64,000 nucleotides of DNA from an uncultured bacterium (GTDB lineage: Bacteria; Cyanobacteriota; Vampirovibrionia; Obscuribacterales; Obscuribacteraceae): contig CAILLX010000082.1 in the NCBI GenBank assembly GCA_903835185.1, forward strand, positions 1 through 64,000, in the 5' to 3' direction. The notes under the pieces were generated by a model. The model was given only the letters and a program-made list of their open reading frames with translations, searched no databases and had not been told where the DNA came from. This document shows positions 25,903 to 34,895 of this stretch, piece by piece. The translations under genes and the position numbers were made by a program. How positions within the stretch are numbered: position 1 is the first letter of the stretch; each line of letters begins with the position of its first letter.

Positions 25903-27099
25903 TTACATCATTACGGTGCGCCTGGCCCAGACATAGCGTTTTAGAAGTGGTGCAGGTCGGAATCGTTCTCCCAGACTGTCAAATAACGCTTCTATCTCTT
26001 TGAGGCACTCTGCCAGCCCAATCTCGGAGGCTATTGCCAGTGGTCCTTTCTGCATGCCTAAGGCGGACATTAAGGCTAGATCGAGGTCGGCGGCTTCGCA
26101 CACTTTTTCTTGTAGAGCAAGAAATGCCTCATTTATCATCGGCAGGAAGAGGCGCTCAACCTGAAACGGTTGTCTACTTGCAGCAGAGCCGTTAAGCTGC
26201 GCCATAATCTCTTTTACTTGAGGATTAGCAGTAGTTTTCTTTCTGGTTTGGCTGTCGTAAAGATAAAAGCCCCTGCCAAGTTTTTGCCCAAGCAGGTTCT
26301 CTTTGACCATCGCTTCCAGAAGTCTGGCAGGGCGAAAACGTTCTCCATATTCCTTGAAATTGAACTCGGACACTGACAGCCCGGCGTCTAATCCTATTTT
26401 GTCGCGCAGAGCCAGCGGTCCTATAGACATTGCGTAGCTACAAGCTGCTGAGTCCAGATCTTCTATAGATATGTCAGTTTCATTCAGGCACCACACAGAC
26501 TCGTTAAGGAAGCGCCCTAATAATCTATTGACAAGAAAAGATGGACATTCGTCAACCCGGATAGCCAGCTTCCCAATCCGTTGAGCAAAATCAATTACAG
26601 TGTGTATGGTGTCTGCTGAAGTGTCCAGCCCGCTTATCACTTCAACCAGTTTCATCAAATGTGCCGGATTGAAGAAATGCATGCCTACAACTTTGTCAGG
26701 GCGGCGAGTTCTGGCTGCCAGACGACTGACAGCCAGGCTGGATGTGTTGGTAGCAAGAATGGCGTTAACGTTGCAGCATTCATCCAGCTCTTGCAAAACA
26801 GTTGCTTTGAGCTCGATATCTTCACTAACAGCTTCAATGACAAAGTCCAGCTCAGCGAACGCTGAATAATCTGTAGTGGGAGCAATCAGATTGCGCATTG
26901 CCGCAGCTTCTTCCCTTGGCAACCCTCTTGTGATCTGCGAGCCAAGCAGCCGGTCTACTCTTCCTATTCCGGCTCTGAGACAATCTTCGTTTTTGTCTTT
27001 CAGTATGACCGGGTACCCTCTGCTAACCAGGGCCACAGCAATGGAGCTTCCCATTGTTCCAGCTCCGACTATACCTGTCTTGCCGATCTGCATATGCAA
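25903..27099 (-). CDS. 3-hydroxyacyl-CoA dehydrogenase family protein
   Basis: A 398-residue protein with an N-terminal Rossmann domain (GIVGAGTMGSSIAVALVSRG), LDFVIEAVSEDIELK, ATNTSSLAVS, the catalytic His in MHFFNPAHLMKLVEVISG, and two C-terminal helical 3HCDH domains (NRLLGRFLNESVWCLNE; PMINEAFLALQEKVC). The family interconverts 3-hydroxyacyl-CoA and 3-oxoacyl-CoA with NAD, in fatty-acid beta-oxidation or butyrate-type metabolism. The tandem C-terminal domains make it longer than the usual 280-residue hydroxybutyryl-CoA dehydrogenase. No thiolase or hydratase gene is adjacent. TTG at 27099 or ATG at 27093 is the start. Confidence 0.87.
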   Translation of the reverse strand: MHMQIGKTGIVGAGTMGSSIAVALVSRGYPVILKDKNEDCLRAGIGRVDRLLGSQITRGLPREEAAAMRNLIAPTTDYSAFAELDFVIEAVSEDIELKATVLQELDECCNVNAILATNTSSLAVSRLAARTRRPDKVVGMHFFNPAHLMKLVEVISGLDTSADTIHTVIDFAQRIGKLAIRVDECPSFLVNRLLGRFLNESVWCLNETDISIEDLDSAACSYAMSIGPLALRDKIGLDAGLSVSEFNFKEYGERFRPARLLEAMVKENLLGQKLGRGFYLYDSQTRKKTTANPQVKEIMAQLNGSAASRQPFQVERLFLPMINEAFLALQEKVCEAADLDLALMSALGMQKGPLAIASEIGLAECLKEIEALFDSLGERFRPAPLLKRYVWARRTVMM

Positions 27100-27393
27100 T
27101 TTTCGCTCCTGTGACGGTCAAGCAAATTTGAACCTAAAAAGACAACTGATTTCTGTTTAGTTCTGTTGCAAACTAGGAATAACCATAGGTGGTTCCCTTT
27201 GAAGCAATGTTGTAAATCCGCTAGTGGCAGTAGTTTGTAGCCGAAAAGATTTAATCGCTTGACATCGGGAAATTATTAAGGAATCCGTAGCTTTTTTGTA
27301 ACGTCTCATTAGAATATTGACAAGTAGAACGTTTTTAAGAGCACTGCATTCCACTTCTCAACCAGAACCCATTGAAGCGGTCCGGGGGTGGCT

Positions 27394-27816
27394 ATGTTCA
27401 TCTATGTCGTTATTGCCTTTGAGCTAGCAATCTTATACACAGTATTTTGGTATGTCTACCAGCGCGAACCGAAGCCTTATAAAATTATTGGCGACCCCTG
27501 GGGTAAATATGATGATTCGGGGTTCACTACAGGTGGTGCAGATCCCATGCTACCACTGGTATCGGGACCTAGGTGCTCAGAGCGTCAGTGGTGGCAGCCT
27601 GCCCCAGCTCCGCAAGTCATTCCGGTTGTGAGCAGCGTTCGCTTGCAAAGAGTCAACTCGTTGCAATACAGGCGCATGGCGCATCGCCATCCGCCTGGGC
27701 GCCATCACAACATGCCATTGAGCTACCCTGTAAGGCGACCGAAGAAAACAGCCATTGACAGTTTTATCGACAAGTTGGCGCACACTCTTGAATCTTTTAA
27801 TGTCAAAATACCTTGA
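27394..27816 (+). CDS. Small single-pass membrane protein of unknown function
   Basis: A 140-residue protein from ATG 27394, with GGGGGTGG just upstream (a GTG two codons earlier is also possible). An N-terminal membrane helix (FIYVVIAFELAILYTVFWYV) is followed by a Pro/Arg-rich soluble part with PKPYKIIGDPWGKYDDSG and a basic end (YPVRRPKKTAIDSFIDKLAH). I recognise no family. The helix and the ribosome site support it as a gene; composition does not decide it. Confidence 0.55.
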   Translation: MFIYVVIAFELAILYTVFWYVYQREPKPYKIIGDPWGKYDDSGFTTGGADPMLPLVSGPRCSERQWWQPAPAPQVIPVVSSVRLQRVNSLQYRRMAHRHPPGRHHNMPLSYPVRRPKKTAIDSFIDKLAHTLESFNVKIP

Positions 27817-27929
27817 ACCGACTGCCCATCCTTGAGTGTCGCCTCAAACTAAAAAGAGTCGTTAACCGTTGCTGTCATATCCTCACGTATAATCGTGTGA
27901 GCAGCGGTCAGATCTTTTAAGGTGATTTA

Positions 27930-28997
27930 GTGTCCAACCTGCTTGCACCTCATGCAAACAGCTCGGCAGAGCAGGAGAGCTCTGCCGAAGTTCTTGTTAG
28001 AATCAATGACCTCAAGAAGCATTTCCCTATTCATAAAGGGTTCTTCAGCCGTCAAGTGGGCGCCGTCAGAGCTCTGGATGGAGTTAAGCTGGACATATTT
28101 GCCGGAGAAACTTTAGGGCTTGTGGGTGAGTCAGGTTGTGGCAAGTCGACTTTAGGACGTGTTGTCCTGCGGCTGCTTCCTGCTACAGCAGGTTCAGTAA
28201 CTTTTGCTGGTTGCGATGTTCTCAACTGTGCTGCTCCTGTTATGAAACAGCTGCGCAGACAGATGCAGATTGTGTTCCAAAACCCATATGCCAGCCTTGA
28301 TCCGCGCATGACAGCCGGGCAGATTATAGCTGAACCGCTTGAAGTACATAAAGTTGCTGCTGGTGAGGTATTGCGGGAGGCTGTGAGCACTGCGATGGAG
28401 CTGGCTGGCTTAACTCCTGATATGAGCAACCGTTATCCGCATGAGTTCTCCGGTGGGCAGAGACAACGCATTGGTATTGCGCGAGCTTTAGTGCTGCGTC
28501 CCAGGTTTATTGTGGCTGATGAGCCGGTCTCTGCGCTTGATGTCTCTGTTCAAGCCCAGATCCTCAATCTTTTGATTGATTTGCGCAAAGAGTTTAAGCT
28601 CACTTATCTCTTCATTGCACACAATCTTGATGTTGTTCGCTATATTAGCGATCGCATAGCTGTAATGTATCTTGGCAAGCTGGTCGAACTGGGGCTTTGT
28701 GAAGCTGTTTATACAACACCGCTACACCCGTACTCTCAAGCACTAATAAGTGCTGCCCCTGTCCCTGATCCGGCAGCTGACCGCAGCGGACGCATCATTT
28801 TGCAAGGCGATTTGCCCAGTGCCGCCAACCCGCCCCCAGGCTGTGTGTTTCATACCCGCTGTCCGCTTGTCCAGGATCGCTGTAAGGTTGAAGAACCGCT
28901 CTTCCGCGAGATTGTGCCCGGGCATCTTTCAGCTTGCCATTTTGCTGAATCTTTGCTGCCGCAAAAGCTTAACCTGCCTAAGCAGAGTAACAATTAA
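27930..28997 (+). CDS. Oligo/dipeptide ABC transporter ATP-binding protein (OppF/DppF type)
   Basis: A 355-residue ATPase starting at GTG with AAGGTGA 5 nt upstream. It has Walker A GESGCGKST, the Q-loop FQNPYASLDPR, signature FSGGQRQRIGIARAL, Walker B FIVADEPVSALD, and the C-terminal peptide-transporter extension with PPGCVFHTRCPLVQDRC. OppF/DppF powers peptide (or nickel) uptake with OppD, two permeases and a binding protein. None of those partners is in the window, so it probably serves a transporter encoded elsewhere. It converges on the replication-relaxation gene with a 10-base gap. Confidence 0.93.
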   Translation: MSNLLAPHANSSAEQESSAEVLVRINDLKKHFPIHKGFFSRQVGAVRALDGVKLDIFAGETLGLVGESGCGKSTLGRVVLRLLPATAGSVTFAGCDVLNCAAPVMKQLRRQMQIVFQNPYASLDPRMTAGQIIAEPLEVHKVAAGEVLREAVSTAMELAGLTPDMSNRYPHEFSGGQRQRIGIARALVLRPRFIVADEPVSALDVSVQAQILNLLIDLRKEFKLTYLFIAHNLDVVRYISDRIAVMYLGKLVELGLCEAVYTTPLHPYSQALISAAPVPDPAADRSGRIILQGDLPSAANPPPGCVFHTRCPLVQDRCKVEEPLFREIVPGHLSACHFAESLLPQKLNLPKQSNN

Positions 28998-29007
28998 AGT
29001 AGATTCT

Positions 29008-29847
29008 CTATTGTTGTTTTGTCTTGCCAGTGTCGCTCAATCGTGGACGCAAGTTGGTGAGAGAGCCATCTGTGCGGAACCAGGTTGAGCCGAAGATGCC
29101 TTTGTCAACTATTTCGTTATAGACTGCAAATACACACTTGCCTGGTCCTACACCCAGATCTTCAAGCAACGGTGCAGTCCATTTGCGCAAAGTAGCTATG
29201 CGTGTGGCGTTGCCTGTGATGACCCAGATGGGAAAGCCGGTCTTTAAGAAGGCACGAATTTTGGGTTCCCAGTGTTTTGTCTGTCTGAAGTTGCCTGTGT
29301 CTATCTCGAGGAGTACCTTAATCAGGTCGGTGCCTGGATAGCGGAATGAAATAGTAGCGTCAGCCTGCTCTTCAGTGGCTGGAGAGTCTTCTGAAAGCTC
29401 CTTCCAGAATTCACGCCCAGTTATCCATTCCAGATTAGATACTAGTTGACTGGCTTCTGCCTCTGTCATGGCCAGTCTTATGTCAACCAGACGCAAGAAG
29501 TGCTCTTTGTGGTAAGTATGAGGCGGTCCGGTGGGCACAGTCTCCCAGGAGATACCACGGTGATGTTCCAGAGCTTTGGCTCCAGCAACTGTAAGAAAAT
29601 AGATGAGCTCAGGACGCCCCCGACCTTCCATCCTGCCGCTGGAGGCAGAGCCGGTAAAGCCAGCTTGTTGTAGCCTACGGAGGCGCTTGCGTGCCGTCTC
29701 GTAGCTTATGTCTGAAAAGCACAGCCGTGCTAACTGGCTTGAGCTGACAGCTCTATGCAGATACAGTTGGACCAACGCCCAGATGTCCCGCTGCATTAAG
29801 ACAAGGCTTTTTCGTTTAGGCTTTAACTTGACAGGCTTTTCAGTCAT
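29008..29847 (-). CDS. Replication-relaxation family protein
   Basis: A 279-residue protein. Residues 15-95 form a winged helix-turn-helix (RDIWALVQLYLHRAVSSSQL, YETARKRLRRLQQAGF, RGRPELIYFLTVAGAKALE). The second half is a mixed alpha/beta domain (VDIRLAMTEAEA, LLEIDTGNFRQTKHWEPKI, FPIWVITGNATRIATLRKW). This is the layout of the replication-relaxation (Replic_Relax) family, found mostly on plasmids and integrative elements near coupling-protein genes. Its function is thought to be in plasmid replication or gene control. Here it is the last gene of the secretion-like cluster, which hints at a mobile-element origin. Confidence 0.75.
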   Translation of the reverse strand: MTEKPVKLKPKRKSLVLMQRDIWALVQLYLHRAVSSSQLARLCFSDISYETARKRLRRLQQAGFTGSASSGRMEGRGRPELIYFLTVAGAKALEHHRGISWETVPTGPPHTYHKEHFLRLVDIRLAMTEAEASQLVSNLEWITGREFWKELSEDSPATEEQADATISFRYPGTDLIKVLLEIDTGNFRQTKHWEPKIRAFLKTGFPIWVITGNATRIATLRKWTAPLLEDLGVGPGKCVFAVYNEIVDKGIFGSTWFRTDGSLTNLRPRLSDTGKTKQQ

Positions 29848-29915
29848 CTATTGCCAACGGCTCCCGGTGTCTATTTAGTACCCCTTAAATAAGATTGTAG
29901 AACATTCGTTGGGCA

Positions 29916-29936
29916 TTAGCATGACGTAGATGCTAA
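29916..29936. promoter_or_regulatory. Operator-like palindrome upstream of the replication-relaxation gene
   Basis: Perfect inverted repeat TTAGCAT-GACGTAG-ATGCTAA, about 70-90 nt before the start at 29847. The 7-bp arms with a 7-nt spacer suit a dimeric helix-turn-helix repressor. The neighbouring winged-helix protein itself is one candidate binder. Confidence 0.4.
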
Positions 29937-30034
29937 ATCTTCGGCTTTTGTCAGTGCTTGAATTCCAGGAAAGCAAGCTTTTTGCTCTAGCTACCCCACA
30001 AAAGCTCCTGACATGCCCTCTCTCTTAACTGCTT

Positions 30035-30886
30035 CTATTCGCCTGTGGCCGGTTTGACAAGCAGCTCGTAAGGTCTTACTGGATTACGATAACCACCGGC
30101 TGCACCGTCGTAAGTTTCAAGCGGCATGTTGTACAGCAGCCCTGAAGTTGGATCTTTCATACGCTCATAGCCCATAGTTGCTTCTCTGCGTGCTTGCGAG
30201 ATGCGATCTTGACTTAGCCCGCGCAGCTCCCACGATTTTTGATAATCGCCGTAAATATAATCGAACGGGATGTTGCGTGCTGGCATGAGGCGGTCGTTCT
30301 GCGCTACGTGACCCATATTAGTTACAGTGATACTTTTAAGCAGTGCTGGTGCCCAGTATTTATAACGTTCCCAGTTTGCCGGAGCAGTGTGAAAACCTTC
30401 CATAATCCCATCCCACTGGCCCCAGGCGTTGCTCACCTTACTTATGATTTGTCCATGTTGTACCTGACCTCTAAAAATGAAAGTGAGATCGAATCTCTGT
30501 ACGACAAAATATGCTCCGCCTACTGTCGGGATGTTGCGCTCGCTGCGCACACCCAGGCAACGAATGTTGCTGTAGCCTGATCGCGGCAACATCCAGTTGA
30601 TGAACCCCTGCGGGGTCGTCGAACCTCTCGTTCCGCGGAGCAGGACTGAGAAGGCGGTCGTACTGCCGTCAGGTGATTTCATATCGACGCCGTTAGTGCT
30701 ATCTGTAGCGCGCCAGCCTGGTGGCATAGCATAACGATAACATTGCCCTTGATGCCATTGCAGAACAGGACGCGCTGCCACTGCAGCCTCGGGTGCTGTC
30801 GGCCAGGCTGAAGCAGTGCCAAATAAAGAGAGCAGAACCAGGGCGAGGCTGACTGAAGTTAGATACCTTAACTGGCAGTATTTCAT
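30035..30886 (-). CDS. Secreted protein of unknown function in the T4SS-like cluster
   Basis: About 283 residues from the ATG at 30886; the frame continues upstream to 30967, but the first part resembles no signal peptide. From 30886 there is a clear signal peptide (LTSVSLALVLLSLFGTASAW). The mature part has RYAMPPGWRATDSTNGVDM and RGTRGSTTPQGFINWML, and a C-terminal stretch with QDRISQARREATMGYERM. The WRATDS/FINWML region is reminiscent of small lipoprotein-like domains, but I cannot assign a family. Lying directly after the coupling ATPase gene (105-base gap), it may be an exported substrate or an envelope component of that system. Confidence 0.7.
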   Translation of the reverse strand: MKYCQLRYLTSVSLALVLLSLFGTASAWPTAPEAAVAARPVLQWHQGQCYRYAMPPGWRATDSTNGVDMKSPDGSTTAFSVLLRGTRGSTTPQGFINWMLPRSGYSNIRCLGVRSERNIPTVGGAYFVVQRFDLTFIFRGQVQHGQIISKVSNAWGQWDGIMEGFHTAPANWERYKYWAPALLKSITVTNMGHVAQNDRLMPARNIPFDYIYGDYQKSWELRGLSQDRISQARREATMGYERMKDPTSGLLYNMPLETYDGAAGGYRNPVRPYELLVKPATGE

Positions 30887-30990
30887 AATACAGTGTGACT
30901 CCTGTGTTTCCAAAGGGCTTAAGTTCGCGCCTTCAACTAACCTGATTGCTATCCAGTAAACAATCATACAAGTAAGCTCTGACGCCTGCT

Positions 30991-33900
30991 TTAGAACTCT
31001 ACCCCTCCTCCGGAGCGGCGCTCGCGCTGGGTGCCGAGTCCGGGGGGTGGCTCTGTAGGTGCTGGCTGAGCAGCCTGCGGTAGACCAAGGCGAGCCAAAT
31101 CAGGGCTTAAGCTGGTCAACGGTTGACGCTGTCCGGCTCTTGCTGCCTGGTCAGCCTGGTCTTGAGCTGCCGGCAACTGCTGGCTGTGACCAGGAGATAC
31201 AGTCGGTGCCACAGCGGTTGGGAGTGTAGTTGTCACAAATCCCTGAGGCATAGCTGCTCCGAACTGGTCGGACATAGCAGGACGTGGTGCTGACTGTGTA
31301 CCTGCTATCTGAGCAGCTTGCTCGCTTAAGTAAGATGGATGTGGTGGCAGAGTTTGCCCGGTCATGTAGTTGGACGCTGCCGCCGGGGCAGAACTGGCGT
31401 GCTCGGGCGACCCTTCTGCTGGTAGCATCTGTGCTGGCATCTGGTTAGCTGTCTCTAAGGTTGACATGGCAACTTCCACTGCAGCAATCTCTTCGCTAGC
31501 AATCGGTTTGCCACACTCTATGCAGAACCTTCCTTTACCTGCTGCTTGTCCGCAATGTGGGCAGGGGCGTTCAGCTTGCGCTGGCTGCACAGGTGGCATA
31601 GCAGTTGTCGATGTAATTGGAGCGACAGATGCTGCTGGTGCAAGCTGAGTTGCTCCGGTAGCTCCCAGGTGTGAGCTGCCGGCAACACCAGGCGGGAGTT
31701 GGAACTGTCTTTGAGTTGACCCAGGTGCTCCAGGAATGCCACTGCCGTGACCGCCAGCTTCTGGTGGGACCCCAGGCGGTATGTGACGTCCTGAGACGTT
31801 GTGCAAGAGGTGCAGTCGAGCAATCTCTTCGATACCCCTGAAGTCGACCATCAACGGTTTGACTTCAGCAAATTCAGCATCTCCAGCTGGAGAGAGGTAG
31901 ACCAGAGCATGATATTTCTCCATACGCTTAATTGAGTCTGGATCTACACGGGCGACAACTTGCTGAGAGTGAATCCTGTTCCATGTGCTCGGGAAGATAC
32001 CAAAACCTTTGGCTTCGTAGTGGTCGGAGATACCAGGAACTATGATGGCATGCTTGCCGATTTCTTCTGAGAAGAAGCGTGCTGTCGATTCATCAGCATT
32101 GTGCAAGCATATGCGTACTGCCGAGTTGGAGAAGATAGTCTTCAATTCGGAAGCACCTGACGATGTTGGATCCCCTGTGGCGGCTTTGCCTGTAATCTGG
32201 CTTATGTTCTGCAGGATAACTGCAAGACCGCCGTTGGCGCCACGGACAATGGCTGACAATCTGCCGGCTATGTCCATGTTCAATGTTTGATATTCATCAA
32301 AGAATGCGAACAAAGGAAGAATGTTGGCAGTACCATATCTGGTGTGCAACGCTTGTTGCAGTTGATAGACGAAGCAAGAAGCTAACGACTCTGCATCAGG
32401 ACCTAGAGAAGCCGGGGCGCCAAAGATAAGCACTGTAGGCTCATACATGGAACCTCGCATGTCAATGTTCGATTTGTCAGTGACACGCAGCACGTTCGGG
32501 TTCTTGAACATTCTCAACCGCCCGCGAATACCCTGGATGTTCTTATCCCAATCTGTATCCGTACGGATGATTGATGAAAGCATCTGAGTGAGTTCATTAA
32601 GGTCAGCTGCATCAACATTGGCATTGCTCTTCAGCCTGCGTAGAGACTCGACTATGTTGCGGCGATTGTTGACCAGGCGCATGAGCCCGCGAGGGTTGCA
32701 AGGTAGCGGCAAAATTTCGGAAGCAGTTCCATTTTCATCTTCACCGGCAACCATGACTGCGCCCCACTTAAGAAGAGTAGCCAGCCCGGAGATATAACCG
32801 TGATCTCGCTCTGCCCAGTGTTGCTCCTCTGGTGGCAGTGAGTTGACATCCTGCACGATTGATGAGGCAAATGTGATTGGATCCAGATCAAGCGGATTCC
32901 AGTGAATGGACTCTGAATCGAGCGGGTTGAAGTAGAGAGTTTTAAAGCCTGCAGATTGAGCTTCAGGCAAGACTGTATATTTGAAGCCTTCGCGCCTTTC
33001 GTCAAGGTTGGGGTCGTTGGCTTTAGCTTCCAGAGCGATAATAACGCATGGTTTAGCTAGCATAGCCTTTATGATGGCGCGCATCAAAGTAGTTTTACCA
33101 GAACCGGAAGGGGCAACCATGAAGATGTTCTTGTTGGGCAGTCGTCCTAGCGGAATTGTGACCGGCAGGTGTGTGCGGGCCAGGAAGCCAAACGGTATGA
33201 CTATTCCGTCTTGATCTGTCCATGAGGCGTCAGGATTACGTTTCCCCATGCGGCCATGACGCCGCAGGTTAGGTGGGCAGAGGTATGAACGCTCATATTC
33301 ACGTGGTGAAAGCAAGCCGGAAGGTGGAGAGAATGTGCGCAGAGTCTGCCATGGGAACAGACGTTTCTTGTGTGCTGCAGCAATAATGAGAGCTAGAAGG
33401 ACGAGAGTGGGCAACAGAATGGCAATTGAAGTAGCATCCAGGAAGCCGTGTGCTCTGTAGCCAAATGAAGTACTGTTGATATGTCCCTGAACACCTTCCA
33501 TGCGCAGGTTCTTTCCTTGAATGGACTGGTTCATGGTTGGCGGTTGCCCGGCACCTGTGCTGGCCGGCAGTGCTGCATCTGACGGGGCTGCTGAAGTATT
33601 GCCACCATTAAGCAGTTGTGCGCCAGGTTGAATAAGCGGGTTGGGTCCGGACGAAGCTGGTGCTGGAGCTACCTGTGCGGCTCCGCCGGCAACCATATTT
33701 GTGTCTGGAGCTGGAGCAGCCGGTATTATGCCGGCTGGTGCTTGCTGTGATACCGCTCCGCCATCGTTGGCTGCTGCATGCTGATTGGTCGCAGCTGGTT
33801 GAGCCATGACAGAACCTGATCCGGCAGGCGTTGCTGTCAGCTGCGGTGTCTGCATACTTGGCGTAACCAGGAGTTGCCCTTGCTGCATCTGCTGGCGGCG

Positions 33901-33993
33901 CTCATACTCTTTGGCGCTTATCACTTCGCCGGACTCAAGATCCTTGTACCTGGCGATTACACCGCGATCATCAATTTGTGCTCTCCAGCTCAT
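30991..33993 (-). CDS. VirD4/TraG-like coupling ATPase with zinc-ribbon, proline/glutamine-rich tail
   Basis: A 1,000-residue protein. After about 175 low-complexity residues rich in Ala, Pro and Gln there is one membrane helix (IAILLPTLVLLALIIAAA). The ATPase core has Walker A VAPSGSGKTTLMRAI (about residue 295), NPLDSESIHWNPLD, and Walker B PLFAFFDEYQTLN (about residue 563), followed by IVRGANGGLAVILQNISQI. This is the layout of type IV coupling proteins (VirD4/TraG/TraD), which select substrates for secretion. A double-Cys zinc ribbon (CPHCG...CIECG, about residues 810-830) lies in a 270-residue disordered Pro/Gln tail. GAGG precedes the ATG by 8 nt. Confidence 0.85.
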   Translation of the reverse strand: MSWRAQIDDRGVIARYKDLESGEVISAKEYERRQQMQQGQLLVTPSMQTPQLTATPAGSGSVMAQPAATNQHAAANDGGAVSQQAPAGIIPAAPAPDTNMVAGGAAQVAPAPASSGPNPLIQPGAQLLNGGNTSAAPSDAALPASTGAGQPPTMNQSIQGKNLRMEGVQGHINSTSFGYRAHGFLDATSIAILLPTLVLLALIIAAAHKKRLFPWQTLRTFSPPSGLLSPREYERSYLCPPNLRRHGRMGKRNPDASWTDQDGIVIPFGFLARTHLPVTIPLGRLPNKNIFMVAPSGSGKTTLMRAIIKAMLAKPCVIIALEAKANDPNLDERREGFKYTVLPEAQSAGFKTLYFNPLDSESIHWNPLDLDPITFASSIVQDVNSLPPEEQHWAERDHGYISGLATLLKWGAVMVAGEDENGTASEILPLPCNPRGLMRLVNNRRNIVESLRRLKSNANVDAADLNELTQMLSSIIRTDTDWDKNIQGIRGRLRMFKNPNVLRVTDKSNIDMRGSMYEPTVLIFGAPASLGPDAESLASCFVYQLQQALHTRYGTANILPLFAFFDEYQTLNMDIAGRLSAIVRGANGGLAVILQNISQITGKAATGDPTSSGASELKTIFSNSAVRICLHNADESTARFFSEEIGKHAIIVPGISDHYEAKGFGIFPSTWNRIHSQQVVARVDPDSIKRMEKYHALVYLSPAGDAEFAEVKPLMVDFRGIEEIARLHLLHNVSGRHIPPGVPPEAGGHGSGIPGAPGSTQRQFQLPPGVAGSSHLGATGATQLAPAASVAPITSTTAMPPVQPAQAERPCPHCGQAAGKGRFCIECGKPIASEEIAAVEVAMSTLETANQMPAQMLPAEGSPEHASSAPAAASNYMTGQTLPPHPSYLSEQAAQIAGTQSAPRPAMSDQFGAAMPQGFVTTTLPTAVAPTVSPGHSQQLPAAQDQADQAARAGQRQPLTSLSPDLARLGLPQAAQPAPTEPPPGLGTQRERRSGGGVEF

Positions 33994-34131
33994 CCGGATA
34001 TCCTCACAATATTAGTGCTCCGCCTGTCTGCCTTGTCAGATTTTATCTGCAAGCAGGCAGCTTTTCCCTGACTGCTTGCAGTCGCTGCTACCACAATTAG
34101 ATATTTACCCTCTAAGTTCATCTCTTCCCAC

Positions 34132-34764
34132 CTACATGCTCTTGCCGCCTTCACTGATACCGGCGATGCGCATCCCTTCCGCAGTCATCTTGACCAGATA
34201 TTCCAGTTTTACTGCTCTGGTGGTTGCTCCTTTGCCCGGTATATTGAGTATTTGGTTGCCGCTTACATAGACAACTACAGATCCGTCAGCAAGTGGCTCG
34301 CCTACGCTGATGCTACTTGCCTGAAACTCGCTTTTCAGTCCAGCTTCATTAAGTTGTTTGGACAGATCAGGTGTCCAGATATTTTTCCGATAAGCCTCTG
34401 CGCAATCGGGTGTCATGGCAAGGATTGCTCGCTCCTGGCTGGTTTGGGCTGAACCAGCACTTAAGTCCCAGGCTAGTGGCAGCCACTGCTCAATGAGTGT
34501 TTTGGCCAGAAGCGGGTCTGTTAGTTTAGCTTGTGCTGAAGTAGGTACCATGGCAGCAGCAGCGCCTGAGGCAGCCGGCGCTGAAGCTGAACGCCTACCG
34601 GATACATCCGGATCACGCATATAAGCGGGTGCCGGTCCTTTGTGTCGTGTCGGCTCTGGTGTCGGCATGAGCAGTACGCAGAAAAAGATGCCGGCCATCA
34701 TTCCTGCCAATCCCACTACGATAAGCGTCAATCGATATCTTTCTCCGGCTTGATAATCGAACAT
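34132..34764 (-). CDS. VirB8/TraE-like inner-membrane protein (candidate)
   Basis: A 210-residue protein. A short cytosolic start is followed by one membrane helix (LTLIVVGLAGMMAGIFFCVL), an Ala/Ser/Pro linker, and a domain from about residue 80 (LTDPLLAKTLIEQWLPLAW, RAILAMTPDCAEAYRKNI, VGEPLADGSVVVYVSGNQIL). N-terminal anchor plus NTF2-like periplasmic domain is the architecture of VirB8, the assembly scaffold of type IV secretion systems. The assignment rests on architecture and its position between the VirB4 and coupling-protein genes. GGAG lies 10 nt before the ATG. Confidence 0.55.
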   Translation of the reverse strand: MFDYQAGERYRLTLIVVGLAGMMAGIFFCVLLMPTPEPTRHKGPAPAYMRDPDVSGRRSASAPAASGAAAAMVPTSAQAKLTDPLLAKTLIEQWLPLAWDLSAGSAQTSQERAILAMTPDCAEAYRKNIWTPDLSKQLNEAGLKSEFQASSISVGEPLADGSVVVYVSGNQILNIPGKGATTRAVKLEYLVKMTAEGMRIAGISEGGKSM

Positions 34765-34895
34765 TATTTATGCACTCCGCTTACTCGTCCCTCGTTCGCT
34801 CCGTGCGACAAGACGCTCCGCTCGTGAAAGCTCATCGCTTCCCCTCGCTGTGCTGTCTTTTTGTCATTAACGTGAGCGATCATCTTTTCGTAGCC

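Noticed and set aside
34765-34895. GAGCGGAGCG-type short repeats between VirB8-like and VirB4 genes
   Set aside because: The words are short and irregular; without a genome-wide count I cannot call a repeat family.
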